From positions 257,699 through 321,698 of the forward strand of contig JBMNLV010000004.1 of assembly GCA_050953005.1 (NCBI GenBank): a stretch of DNA of 64,000 nucleotides, read 5' to 3'. The stretch's first letter is position 1. Each line of letters opens with the position of its first letter. A program made the position numbers and the translations under genes. The DNA is from UBA6115 sp050953005 (GTDB lineage Bacteria; Bacillota; Clostridia; Christensenellales; Aristaeellaceae). Below, in pieces: positions 1 to 9,208 of this stretch. The notes beneath the pieces were generated by a model. That model ran no database searches. It saw nothing but the letters and a program-made list of their open reading frames with translations, and had not been told where the DNA came from.

Positions 1-473
1 TCGCCGGCTACCTGCACGACATCGGCAACGTGATCAACCGCAACAGGCACGAGACCTCCGGCGCGCTGATGGCCTTTTACCTGCTCAATACCATGGGCGC
101 CGAGCAGGAGGACATCGCCACCATTGTCACCGCCATCGGCAACCACGACGAAGCCACCGCCTTCCCGGTCAACGACGTGGCGGCCGCCCTGATGATCGCC
201 GACAAGACCGATGTGCGCCGCTCCCGCGTGCGGGACAAGGCCTCCATCGCCTTTGATATCCATGACCGGGTCAATTACGCCGTGGTGGACTCGCGGGTGG
301 AGGTGCTGGCGGAGGAGAAGGAAATCCGCCTCAACCTGAGCATCGACACGGATTCCAGCCCGATCTCCGAATATTTCGAGATCTTTCTCTCGCGCATGAT
401 CCTCTGCCGCAAGGCGGCCGAGAAGCTGGGCTACAGCTTCGGCCTGGTCATCAACGGGCAGAAAATGATGTGA
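1..473 (+). CDS. HD-domain phosphohydrolase, 5' end outside window
   Basis: The frame is already open at base 3 and stops at 473, leaving about 156 C-terminal residues. They start with the metal-binding HD signature (AGYLHDIGN), then a conserved His-Glu one helix later (NRHETSG), GNHD, and ADKTDVRRSRV. HD hydrolases use such His/Asp residues to hold a divalent metal and remove phosphate from nucleotides or related small molecules; the substrate cannot be told here. No output domain follows. The gene stands alone on the plus strand; the next gene is convergent. The N-terminus and operon context are missing. Confidence 0.85.
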   Translation, partial: AGYLHDIGNVINRNRHETSGALMAFYLLNTMGAEQEDIATIVTAIGNHDEATAFPVNDVAAALMIADKTDVRRSRVRDKASIAFDIHDRVNYAVVDSRVEVLAEEKEIRLNLSIDTDSSPISEYFEIFLSRMILCRKAAEKLGYSFGLVINGQKMM

Positions 474-636
474 CCCGTGAACAGCGGCGCCCATACAGGA
501 GCGCCGGACATGGTGGAGTTATTATGGAAGTCAAAGATGTGTCAGATGAACTGAATAAGGTTTTGTTAAGTTAGATAGAAACAGCGCGCAGTCGCAAAAG
601 ACCGGCCCTTCGAAGCATTTATGATTGAGTTCAGTA
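474..636. other. Intergenic region with a 16-codon ORF
   Basis: A 16-codon frame (524-574, plus strand) follows a plausible ribosome binding site (GGTGGAG, 512-518) but is too short to judge; it may be the start of a lost gene. The segment around 598-640 (ACCGGCCCTTC, then TTCAGTATCA) resembles 36259-36300 (ACCGGCCCTTC, then TTAGTATCA), so a small dispersed sequence may be present at both places. No clear terminator is visible. Confidence 0.3.
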
Positions 637-2048
637 TCAATCAGTTTTGGGCCTGAATACGGTGATCTGGACAATCCTTGATTTTATTTGTTTGTACTCT
701 TTCACAAGTTCTGAAGGAGTCTTTTGATACACCTCTATATCCTCAGGCAGGGGATGAAACCCTTTTTCAGGGTTTTGATGATAACGCACCAGCCCCTGCA
801 TGACAGCCCTGGAGGCAGCGCCGTTGTCGGAATAATAAAAGACCCCGTCCTGATAAGAATCAATCAGATAAGTATGCCCTCCGTTGACAATCAGTATCAA
901 ATCACCAGCCCGGAGACCACCGATATCTTCCCGGTCAAACAGTCTCAACAGCTTGTTTCCATCTGCTTTGTTCTGGGTATAAAAACTGGAATAGTAGCCG
1001 TTCCACTGTTCGCCATCGGGCTTGATCGTATACACGGTATATCCTTTATACTCCTGCCCGTTTTCCCATTTGCGCAATTTCGGAACGGAACTCGCGCTGG
1101 TCAGGACAAAATAGCGCGCCAGCTTGGAATAGGAAAACCATACGCAGTTAATGTTCATGTGAGTTGTCGTATCAATTTTCGTATTATATGTTCTCATGCA
1201 TTTTTCGCACAGGAGTCCATACCCTTCCGGAAGGGGTTTGTTCTTTTCATTTGAAAATTCTTCAATTGGTTTCCATAGCTTGACCCCGCTTTTCGAGACC
1301 GGGGGATTTAACCGGTGAACACCTGTTGCACAGGCCAGTTCGCTGAGTATCAGCGCGTCTCTTTTCTGAATCCAGCTCTCCAGGCCCCTGTTTACACCAA
1401 TGATTTCATATGTTTTCAAGGCCTCTGAAGCGCTCAATGTGTTTTTTTCCGGTATCCAGCGCGTGAGAACAAAGGTCTTGTGTTGACCGTCCACGCTTTC
1501 ATATTCCAAGCTCAAGCTCGTATCTGTAACCGTATATTTATGACCGCCGTATTGTTGGCATTCTTTACAATCTTCCACCCCGAAGATCGGGCAAAAAAAG
1601 ATTGTGTGCCCGAACCTGTTACAAAAACGATGCTCAGACGCCCCCTATCTGTTTTGTATCCTATCGCGTCCAGTGCTTTAGGATATGCTTCTTTATAGCC
1701 GATCACATTCTGAAAAACCCAGTATTCTCCTAAACCATTGTCATGAAGCATCAGCCGGTGTTGCAAAACCGCCTTATATTTGCCACCTTGAAATGCACTG
1801 AAATAGTATTGGTTCGAGTGCCCTTCAAAATACTCCAGGGGATCAACAGGTTCTGCCATTACCCAGAACCCCACCACCAGGGGATCACTGGGCGCTTTCA
1901 TCCCGGCAGGATAAGCAATGCTGCTGCCTCCTAATCTATATGAAAACCACGGGGTAGAAAGGCCTGCCAGTGCGGAAAATGGTTGCAGGACAATCATCAG
2001 CATCAGCTGCAGCGCAATAAACCGCACACGGGTGTTTTTCTGAGTCAT
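637..2048 (-). pseudogene. Secreted protein with possible CHAP/NlpC-like region; one frameshift
   Basis: Two overlapping minus-strand frames join into one protein of about 470 residues if one base is added to a run of seven A (1593-1599, plus strand). The join restores a Cys-rich stretch (CPIFGVEDCKEC). The start at 2048 is chosen because GGAGG lies 8 bases upstream and residues 1-29 form a signal peptide. In the C-terminal part, an NCVWFS segment followed about 80 residues later by GDLILI and GGHTYLID recalls the Cys and His blocks of CHAP or NlpC/P60 cell-wall peptidases, but overall similarity is too weak to assign activity. The frameshift may be a read error or a real inactivation. Confidence 0.5.
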
Positions 2049-2190
2049 TTTGAACCTCCATCTGAAATTCGGGGTCGCTTCTTCGCTGTCTTTCCTCTCA
2101 TGCCTGCCCGCAACATTTCCTGCCATCATTTATAACGGCGGAGCGGGCGGCAAACTCATATTCCGGTTCCTCATTTCAGGCAAGGCAGAA

Positions 2191-4750
2191 TTAGTCCACC
2201 GGGGTGCCGATGATGGGTTCCATATCCTCAATTTCGCCGCCTACCACATCCAGCGTCTCAATGTTGAAGATGTATAAGGGGTGATAGAAGCTGAGCCGAT
2301 AGTTGGCGCCGGCCTGGGCGTCTTCAAAGGCCCAGGCGCCGTCCTGGTCCGTATTGCTGTATCCTCGCACCTTGTTTTCCTCTCGGTCCAGGATCATCAC
2401 CGAGACATTGGCAATGCCCAGGCCGTTCTCGTCATGAATAAAGCCGCCCAGGGTGCTTGTCAGAAAAGCGCGCAGGGGTTGGGTGGAAAAGGGGATGGCA
2501 TTGGCTGAAGCATAACCCTCAATGTAGGAACCGGCCTTGCCATGGATGGTGAGCTGGGGACAGTTGCTAAAAACATGATTTCCCAGCTTTTCTGCAGCGG
2601 CATCCACCCATACCTCCCGGAGGCTGCTGCAGCCGCTGAAGGCATACTCCCCAATGACCACCAGGGATTCAGGCAGGGAGATGCTAACAAAATTGTTACC
2701 ATTATTGAAAAAATAAGCAGGAAGCGTGGTCACGCCCTCAGGCACCAGAAACCTTTTCAGCTCTGTACAGCCGGCAAAAATGCCGCTGCCCGCTTTCTTG
2801 AGGCTCAGCGGGTAATTGACGGAGGCCAGGTTGACGCAGTTGGAAAAGGCATTTCCCCCGATTTCCTCGATGCTGTCCGGCAGCGTCAGGGCAGTAAAGC
2901 CCTTGCAGCCGGAAAAGGCGTAGCTGCCGAGCGACCTCAGGCCTTCGGGCAGGGCGATGTCCCGCAGCCCCGCGCAGCCAGAGAAAGCATAGTTACCAAT
3001 ACCGGTCACCAGGGAAGGAATGTTCACCTGCTGCAGGTTTTCGCAGCCGCTGAAAGCATAGCTGCTGATGGAGGTCAAGGTCTCCGGCAGGCTGATGCCG
3101 GTGAAGTTGTAGCAGCCGCTGAAAACATACTCAGGCAAGGCTGCAACGCCCTCGGGCACCGTCATGTGCAGCAGCGCTTCACAGCCGGCAAAGATGCTGC
3201 TGCCCGCTTTCTTGAGGCTCAGCGGGTAATTGACGGAGGCCAGGTTGACGCAGCCGGAAAAGGCATATCCCCCGATTTCCTCGATGCTGTCCGGCAGCGT
3301 CAGGGCAGTAAAGCCCTTGCAGCCGGAAAAAGCGTAGCTGCCGAGCGACCTCAGGCCTTCGGGCAGGGCGATGTCCCGCAGCCCCGCGCAGCCAGAGAAA
3401 GCATAGTTACCAATACCGGTCACCAGGGAAGGAATGTTCACCTGCTGCAGGTTTTCGCAGCCGCTGAAAGCATAGCTGCTGATGGAGGTCAAGGTCTCCG
3501 GCAGGCTGATGCCGGTGAAGTTGTAGCAGCCGCTGAAAACATACTCAGGCAAGGCTGCAACGCCCTCGGGCACCGTCATGTGCAGCAGCGCTTCACAGCC
3601 GGCAAAGATGCTGCTGCCCGCTTTCTTGAGGCTCAGCGGGTAATTGACGGAGGCCAGGTTGACGCAGCCGGAAAAGGCATATCCCCCGATTTCCTCGATG
3701 CTGTCCGGCAGCGTCAGGGCAGTAAAGCCCTTGCAGCCGGAAAAGGCGTAGCTGCCGATGGTCTTCAGGGCATTGGGCAGGCGGATGCCCTGCAAACCAA
3801 CGCAGCCGGAAAATGCATAGCTGTCAATGCCGGTCAAGGTGCTGGGCAGGAGGATGCTGGTGAAATTGGTGCAGCCGCTGAAGACATATGAAACCAGGCG
3901 TTTCACGCCTTCCGGCACCATGATCCTGGTAAGCTGGCCGCTTCCTTCGAAGATGGATGAACCCGCCTTCTCCAGGCCAAGGGGATAGTTGACCCGGCTC
4001 AGGGTGGCGCAGTCTGAAAACGCGTTGCCGGAGATTTCTTTGATCCCATCGGGCAAAGCCACAGCTGCCAATCGGGTGCAGCCCTGGAAGGCGATGGCCG
4101 ATGCTGGCCAGCTCATTGGGAAATTGAAGCTGGGCCAGCTCCTCGCAGCGGTTGAAGACATAGGAGCCCAGGCTTCTCAAACCGTTTGGCAGCGCGATGG
4201 CCTTCAGCTGGCTCTGGCCGCTGAATACCCTGCTGTTGATAGCGATGACCTGATAGCCGTCGATGCTTTCAGGCACCACCACGGCTTCCGTTCCGCCTGT
4301 ATATTCTACAATGCGCGCATAGTACACATCCACGACTTCATAGCGAAACCAGGATTCCGGGGTTTTGACCCCGTCAAAAACCGGAATTTTTACGGCAATG
4401 ATATCCTCCAGCTGCAGGTCCCCTGTCAGGCTGTTGATATCCTGGGTTTGGATGTCAAAAGCATAGAGCGGGTGGTAATACCTCAGCCTGTAGGGCGCAT
4501 TGGCCTCAGCCTTTTCAAAGACCCAGGATCCGCTTGCATCGGTCTTGGCATAGCCGCGGGTTTGGTTTTCCAGCAGGTCGAAAACCATCACCGAAACATC
4601 CGGCAGGGCCTTCCCCGCCTCATCAAGAACCCTTCCGCCCAGCGTAAGGGGTTGACGTTGCTCCGCCCTTCCGCTTGAGGAAAACACCAGGCCGGGCAGC
4701 AGAAGCAGAATCACGGTCATCAACAAGAAAAAAGCAATGTTTCGTTTCAT
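2191..4750 (-). pseudogene. BspA-type leucine-rich-repeat secreted protein; one frameshift
   Basis: The protein begins at 4750 with a signal peptide (MKRNIAFFLL; AAAGGAAA upstream). A carboxypeptidase-regulatory-like beta-sandwich of about 90 residues follows, then some 20 LRR_5 repeats of 23 residues (pattern LxSIGxYAFSGC), and a second regulatory-like domain ends the protein. The two sandwich domains resemble each other (VMVFDLLENQTRGY against VMILDREENKVRGY), so they bracket the LRR. A frameshift near 4090-4100 splits the gene; a gain of two bases or loss of one restores the LRR register. LRR_5 proteins are usually surface-exposed and bind host or polymer ligands. No sorting motif or membrane anchor is seen, so it is probably released or held non-covalently. 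Confidence 0.8.
2854..3750 (-). repeat. 414-bp tandem duplication inside the LRR gene
   Basis: Sequence at position x recurs at x+414 across most of this interval, with only rare differences (for example near 2920 against 3334). The unit is six 23-residue LRRs (138 residues). Copies two and three diverge past 3750, and the first copy diverges before about 2854. Near identity implies a recent unequal crossover; array length could vary between strains. Confidence 0.85.
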
Positions 4751-4925
4751 TTCATGGTTTCCTTTCTTTAATTACGGATTCTCGGAAAAGCAAGCTTGCT
4801 GTAGCTTAACTCATGGCTTCCTCCTTGTTTATTACGCCAATGATATCACTATAGCACAGATAACTAAGATAAATCCCTGATACTGCTCTGCTTGTACTCA
4901 ATGTCATTCATTACGCACTATTTGG
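4751..4925. other. Upstream region of the LRR gene
   Basis: The segment is AT-rich compared with its neighbours and should hold the minus-strand promoter of the LRR gene. TATAGT, read on the minus strand near 4850, could be a -10 element, but no matching -35 is convincing. No gene is visible. Confidence 0.3.
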
Positions 4926-6275
4926 TCAGGTGTTGCGAATTTCCCCTTCCGCCTGATCAGCATAACTGTCCTGCAGCCGGGGCGCGAGCAGCAGGGCCGT
5001 TGAAAAACGCAGGGTGACCGACAGGACGGCAAGCGCCTTGTAGCGGTCAAAAGCGCCGCTGAACCATTGGTTCGCGGCGCATATTTCCAGCAAGGTGCCC
5101 CCCGCCAAAGCGCCAAAGGCTGTGCCCGCCAGCGCTGTAACACTGGAAAAAACCGCGATGTGCGCAGAGCGCGTATCATCCGGCGAACAGGACATCTGAA
5201 GCGTGATCGCGGAAAGGTTCGTGCCGCTCCAAAACAAGGCGCCCACAAAATTATGGAGAAAAACAGGAAGAACGCTTCCCGGCCGGGCCAGCAAATAGAA
5301 AGAAGCAGCCAGGGAAGCGCCGGTCATCGCGAGAAGCATGACGCGCCGCGGGCCGTGCCTGTCCAGGATTTTCCCCCACCAGGGCATGATCGCAATGGTG
5401 GCTATCGCCCCGGACAGGGTGCCAAAGACCATGATCTGCGTAAAGCTCAGGCCCATCACGTTCCGGGCATAGGGGATCAGGTAGGGAGCGACCAGGTTGG
5501 TGGTAAAGCACCAGACCGTCCACATCAGCAGCAAGCGCATAAAAGGCTTGTTGGAAAAAACGGCCTCCAAGGTTTTTCCAAGCTTCATTTGGCGGGGCGG
5601 GGCGGTATACACCTCCTCCACAAACCTGAAGCACGCCATGTCCAGCACGCCCGCTGTCCCCCCCACGGCGAAAATGATCAGATACCTGCTTTGGGGGGGC
5701 AGGTTGTCCAGCAAAAAAGCAACCAGCAAACTAAAAAGGATGTTGGTTAAAGCCAGCAGCATCTCCCGAAAGCCCATCCACCGCCCCCGGATCGACAGGG
5801 GCGTCAGATCGCTCAGCCACGGGAACCAGCAGACATTGATGACAGCTCCCAGGCCGGAGGATATTCCCAACAGGAAAATTAAAGAGAAGATTTGCAGATA
5901 GGCGGGATGTTTGGGCACCACCAAGGGAATAAAACCGAAAAACAGCCACAGCGCCCTGGAGACCAGGCCATAGGTCAGCATGTAGCGCTTGCGTTTTTGC
6001 TTGGCGCTGACCAAAACGGCAAAGGGAAGCTGAAAGAGGGAAGCGGCCTGAGGCAATCCGGCAAGGAGCCCGAACACCAGGTCCCCCGCGCCCAGGCTGT
6101 TGGCGAAACCGATCATTGTGCTGGTGCCCCCGCCGCAAATAATGGCATGAATGGTCCCGAACACATTGGCCAGAATGATGATGTTCAGGCTGCGCCGGAT
6201 CTTTTCCGGCAAACCCGCTTTTTGATAAAGGCGCCCCAAGGGAGAATAAGTCTGAAAACGCAGTATCTTCACCAT
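4926..6275 (-). CDS. Major facilitator superfamily transporter
   Basis: The 449-residue protein is strongly hydrophobic, with about 12 predicted membrane helices arranged as two halves around a more polar centre (VEEVYTAPPRQMKLGK, about residue 225). A loop motif GKILDRHGPRRVMLL in the second half and RGRWMGFRE in the first match the MFS cytoplasmic signature positions. Such proteins move small solutes or drugs by proton-coupled exchange; nothing indicates the substrate. The start at 6275 has GAGG about 6 bases upstream. It stands alone on the minus strand. Confidence 0.85.
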   Translation of the reverse strand: MVKILRFQTYSPLGRLYQKAGLPEKIRRSLNIIILANVFGTIHAIICGGGTSTMIGFANSLGAGDLVFGLLAGLPQAASLFQLPFAVLVSAKQKRKRYMLTYGLVSRALWLFFGFIPLVVPKHPAYLQIFSLIFLLGISSGLGAVINVCWFPWLSDLTPLSIRGRWMGFREMLLALTNILFSLLVAFLLDNLPPQSRYLIIFAVGGTAGVLDMACFRFVEEVYTAPPRQMKLGKTLEAVFSNKPFMRLLLMWTVWCFTTNLVAPYLIPYARNVMGLSFTQIMVFGTLSGAIATIAIMPWWGKILDRHGPRRVMLLAMTGASLAASFYLLARPGSVLPVFLHNFVGALFWSGTNLSAITLQMSCSPDDTRSAHIAVFSSVTALAGTAFGALAGGTLLEICAANQWFSGAFDRYKALAVLSVTLRFSTALLLAPRLQDSYADQAEGEIRNT

Positions 6276-6784
6276 ACAACCTCAAAACCCGTGAATTAAA
6301 GACCAGGCATTGACCGCCGGTTCCCTGTCAGCCAAGCACCTCTTCCACAGCTGTCCCGGCCCGGCGCAACAAGGCGCTGAAGCCGGCGGAATTTCCCGTG
6401 GAATCTTCATATTTGTGCGCCTCGGGCTTCATCATATCGGGCGGTACAGGGTTTGACAAGGGTACAAACCCGTTTATGGGGATTAAAAGCAAAGTAAGTC
6501 CATTCATGAGGATGAAACGCAGCATTTTGATCCGCCAGCGGCATACAGCGACGGGCGCCGGACGGATATTCGCCGGCAAAACCGCCGCCCGGCATGACAA
6601 AACACGTTGAAGCACTGATGATTCCAACGCATAGTGGCGCCGGGCAAAGCAGGATTCTCAGGCAGGTTACAAATATTTCGCCCATTTTTCATTTCATTTT
6701 TACTTTTTCCAGGCTTTTGAGCCTGAAACATAGTATATTCTGAATATAAGTGCGCACGGCACTAATCATTGAGGAGGACAAGTG
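6276..6784. other. 509-bp intergenic region, no convincing gene
   Basis: Minus-strand frames here (for example 6328-6525, with a hydrophobic start MLRFILMNG) lack a good ribosome binding site and look like chance or relics. A short inverted repeat (GGGTTTG at 6449-6455, CAAACCC at 6465-6471) is present. Just before the next gene the DNA becomes AT-rich (TATATT at 6734-6739), probably its promoter, though no properly spaced -35 is clear. Confidence 0.4.
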
Positions 6785-8452
6785 ATGATGAAAAGAATTC
6801 TTGCGTGGATACTGGCGCTGACACTGTCGCTTGGGCTTGCTGCCCCGGGCTTTGCCGAAGCGCCCAGGGGCAGGCTGGTCATTTTGCACACCAACGACGT
6901 CCATGGCCGCGCCGTGGCCGACCCGGCCGGGAAGGTGCTGGGCTACGCGGCCATCGCCCGGTACAAAAAGGATCTGGAGGCGGCCGGGGACAGCGTTTTG
7001 CTGCTGGACGCGGGCGACGCCTGCCAGGGCACGCCTCTGGTGAATCTGAGCATGGGCAAAACCGCCATCGAGTTTATGAACGCCGCCGGCTATGACGCCA
7101 TGGCGCCCGGCAACCATGAATTTGACTGGGGGCTGGACAACGCCAGGCAGCTGGCGGGACTGGCTGATTTTCCCATGCTCAGCGCCAATATCGTCAACCA
7201 CCTGGAGGGCAGCCTGACCTTTGCGGCCAACAAGGTCTTTGAAATGCCAAACGGCATGAAGGTGGGCGTCTTTGGCCTCTCCACCCCTGAAACCATGACC
7301 AAAGCCCATCCGGACAAGGTTCGGGGCATTGATTTCCTCCAGGCGGAGGCCCTGTACGAGGCGGCCCGGAAGCAGGTGGAGGAGCTGAAGGCGGCGGGCG
7401 CCGACATCATTGTGCTGCTCAGCCACCTGGGCTCGGATGATGAAAGCGCCCCCAACCGCAGCCTGGACGTGCTGGAAAACGTTACGGGCATCGACCTGCT
7501 GATCGACGGCCACAGCCACTCCCTGTTTGAAAAAGGCAAGATGGTCGGCGACACCCTGCTGGTCTCCGCCGGCGAATACGGCCAGAACCTGGGCGTGGTG
7601 GTATATGACGGGGAGAAGTTCTCAGCCAGCCTGTTTTCAGGCCTTGGCAAAAGCGCTATGAGCGCTGTGGTGGAGGTGGAAGGCGTTCTGTACAGCGCGC
7701 TGCTGACCGCCAAACTCGATGCTGAGGTGGCGGAGCTTGTCAACAACGCTGATCAGGCGGTGAAGCAAGAGCTGTCCAAGGTCTTTGCCAGGACGGAGGT
7801 CTACCTCAACGGCGAGCGCGATCCGGGGAACCGCACCGAGGAAACCAACCTGGGCGATTTTTCCGCCGATGCCATCCTGTGGGCGGCCAAACAGGCCTTG
7901 GGCGACAAGGTGGTAGCCGCCATCACCAACGGCGGCGGCATCCGGGCCAGCATCCAGGCGGGCGACATCACCATGAACGACATGAAAACTGTATTCCCCT
8001 TTGGCAATGAAGTGAGCGTCCTCGAGGTAAAGGGTTCAGAGCTGCTGGAGGCCCTGGAGGCCGCCACCAGCTCCACGCCCAAGGCCCTGGGCGCGTTCCC
8101 CCAAGTGTCGGGCATCGTGTTCAGCATTGACACCACCGTGCCCTATGAAAAAGGCGAGCAGTACCCGGATTCCACCTATTTTGCCCCTGCCAAGCCCGGC
8201 AGCCGGGTGAAGATCGAATCGGTGGGAGGCCAGCCTTTTGACCTGGAGGCGCTGTATACCATTGCCACCAACGACTTTACCGCCGCCGGCGGCGATACCT
8301 ACTACGTCTTCCGCTATCCCAACGCCACCAGCGGTTATAAAACCGGCGTGGCGCTTGAAGACGCGCTGGTCAACTATGTCACCACGGTGCTTGGCGGCGT
8401 GGTGGGCCAGGACTATGCCAATCCCCAGGGCAGGATCACCGTGATTAAATAA
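6785..8452 (+). CDS. Exported 5'-nucleotidase / UshA-type metallophosphoesterase
   Basis: The protein is about 555 residues. An N-terminal signal peptide ends near FAEA. The calcineurin-like metallophosphatase domain shows all usual blocks: HTNDVHG (about 35-41), DAGD, GNHEFDWG (from about 109), LLSHLG and DGHSHS. The C-terminal 5'-nucleotidase domain shows TNLGDFSADA, TNGGGIRASI and NDFTAAGGD. Such enzymes strip phosphate from extracellular nucleotides so that nucleosides can be imported. A GTG (6782) and two ATGs stand in a row; 6785 or 6788 is favoured because GAGGAGG (6771-6777) lies at proper distance. A strong hairpin follows the stop. No wall anchor is seen. Confidence 0.93.
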   Translation: MMKRILAWILALTLSLGLAAPGFAEAPRGRLVILHTNDVHGRAVADPAGKVLGYAAIARYKKDLEAAGDSVLLLDAGDACQGTPLVNLSMGKTAIEFMNAAGYDAMAPGNHEFDWGLDNARQLAGLADFPMLSANIVNHLEGSLTFAANKVFEMPNGMKVGVFGLSTPETMTKAHPDKVRGIDFLQAEALYEAARKQVEELKAAGADIIVLLSHLGSDDESAPNRSLDVLENVTGIDLLIDGHSHSLFEKGKMVGDTLLVSAGEYGQNLGVVVYDGEKFSASLFSGLGKSAMSAVVEVEGVLYSALLTAKLDAEVAELVNNADQAVKQELSKVFARTEVYLNGERDPGNRTEETNLGDFSADAILWAAKQALGDKVVAAITNGGGIRASIQAGDITMNDMKTVFPFGNEVSVLEVKGSELLEALEAATSSTPKALGAFPQVSGIVFSIDTTVPYEKGEQYPDSTYFAPAKPGSRVKIESVGGQPFDLEALYTIATNDFTAAGGDTYYVFRYPNATSGYKTGVALEDALVNYVTTVLGGVVGQDYANPQGRITVIK

Positions 8453-8470
8453 TCCGTGAACGCCGGGGCC

Positions 8471-8500
8471 GGGCAGGGGACTGCCGGCAGTCCCCTGTCC
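8471..8500 (+). terminator. Hairpin after the nucleotidase gene
   Basis: AGGGGACT and AGTCCCCT form a perfect stem around GCCGGC, with further G-C pairing outside. The downstream run is only CGGTTTGT, so this is a weak or imperfect rho-independent terminator. Confidence 0.55.
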
Positions 8501-8677
8501 CGGTTTGTCAAAAAGACCGTGACTGCACGGCCTTTTTTGCTATAATAAAGCGGGCAACAGCGAAAACGCAGCTCATACAAAAATTTTCACGTTATCTTTA
8601 TATGACACATAACACTCATAGTGGCGGGGAGTAGTTCCCACAGTTAATTTGTTTTTATAAATTTCGTCAACGTAAAA

Positions 8678-8723
8678 AACAACATGTCGAAATATTTTAT
8701 TATTTTCGACGTATAATGTTGTT
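8678..8723. repeat. Long interrupted inverted repeat
   Basis: AACAACAT (8678-8685) pairs with ATGTTGTT (8716-8723), and just inside GTCGAAA pairs with TTTCGAC, leaving a small bulge on one side. The right arm contains TATAAT. It could be an operator/promoter of the island or a transcript hairpin. Confidence 0.5.
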
Positions 8724-8764
8724 GCGCCCAGAAACGAGCTGTAGTAAAATGATGCTACAGACAA

Positions 8765-8794
8765 AACCGCCGCCAGCTGGCACTGACGGCGGTT
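8765..8794. terminator. GC-rich hairpin upstream of the HNH gene
   Basis: AACCGCCG (8765-8772) is the exact reverse complement of CGGCGGTT (8787-8794). There is no T-run on the plus side and a short one on the minus side, so its direction and strength are uncertain. Confidence 0.4.
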
Positions 8795-8884
8795 GGGGTA
8801 AAACCGGTGGTTTACCCGGCGCTCTTACACGCATCTGAATGGTAGCATCTCCTCAGCGCCTTGTCAATTTCCGCCGGGGAAAGG

Positions 8885-9154
8885 ATGGACCGGAAAATGG
8901 CTTTTTCAAAAAGTGTTGTTGAAGCCGCGTGGCGGCGCTCGGGCGGAAAATGCGAATGTGGCCGCAGCACCTGCGGGCATGGTTACCGCTGCAGCAAGGC
9001 GCTGAACTGGTTCGAGCGCGGCAACGACAAGGCTTCCGGCGGATGGGAAGCCCATCACAAGGTCGCCGTGGACTCAGGCGGCGGCGATGCCCTCTCCAAC
9101 TGCGAGATCCTTTGCATTCCCTGCCACAAGAACACCCGTACCTACGGAAAATAA
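8885..9154 (+). CDS. Small HNH endonuclease
   Basis: The protein is about 89 residues. It has the HNH fold's zinc knuckle and active site: CECGRSTC near the start, then WEAHHKVAVDSGG (the tandem His), then NCEILCIPCHKNT with the Asn and final His. The length matches a stand-alone HNH nuclease domain that nicks or cuts DNA. It lies 54 bp before the Fic gene in the same direction, at the head of the type I restriction cluster, so a defence role is inferred. ATG 8885 is favoured because GGGGAAAGG precedes it directly; TTG 8861 and ATG 8897 are alternatives. Confidence 0.85.
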   Translation: MDRKMAFSKSVVEAAWRRSGGKCECGRSTCGHGYRCSKALNWFERGNDKASGGWEAHHKVAVDSGGGDALSNCEILCIPCHKNTRTYGK

Positions 9155-9208
9155 TCATCCCTCGGCGGGCAGGCTGCGCCTGCCCACCCGTTTTCAGGAG
9201 GAAGCGCC

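Larger units (their letters stand above)
8560..8884. other. AT-rich leader of the defence island
   Basis: About 200 bases of markedly lower GC lie between the nucleotidase terminator and the HNH gene. A minus-strand frame of 63 codons (8573-8764) has no family resemblance I recognise. The stretch holds a long inverted repeat (8678-8723) that includes TATAAT (8712-8717), then a GC hairpin (8765-8794). It probably marks the left edge of the acquired restriction island and may carry its promoter. Confidence 0.4.

Noticed and set aside
2542..3891. Long plus-strand frame of about 450 codons
   Set aside because: It is antisense to the LRR repeats and repeats with the same 414-bp period; it arises from GC-rich codon bias and has no start signal.
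6328..6525. Small minus-strand ORF with hydrophobic start
   Set aside because: No ribosome binding site, no recognisable family, and overlapping frames on both strands are equally open.
8573..8764. 63-codon minus-strand ORF in the AT-rich island leader
   Set aside because: No clear ribosome binding site and no recognisable family; part of it lies in the inverted repeat.
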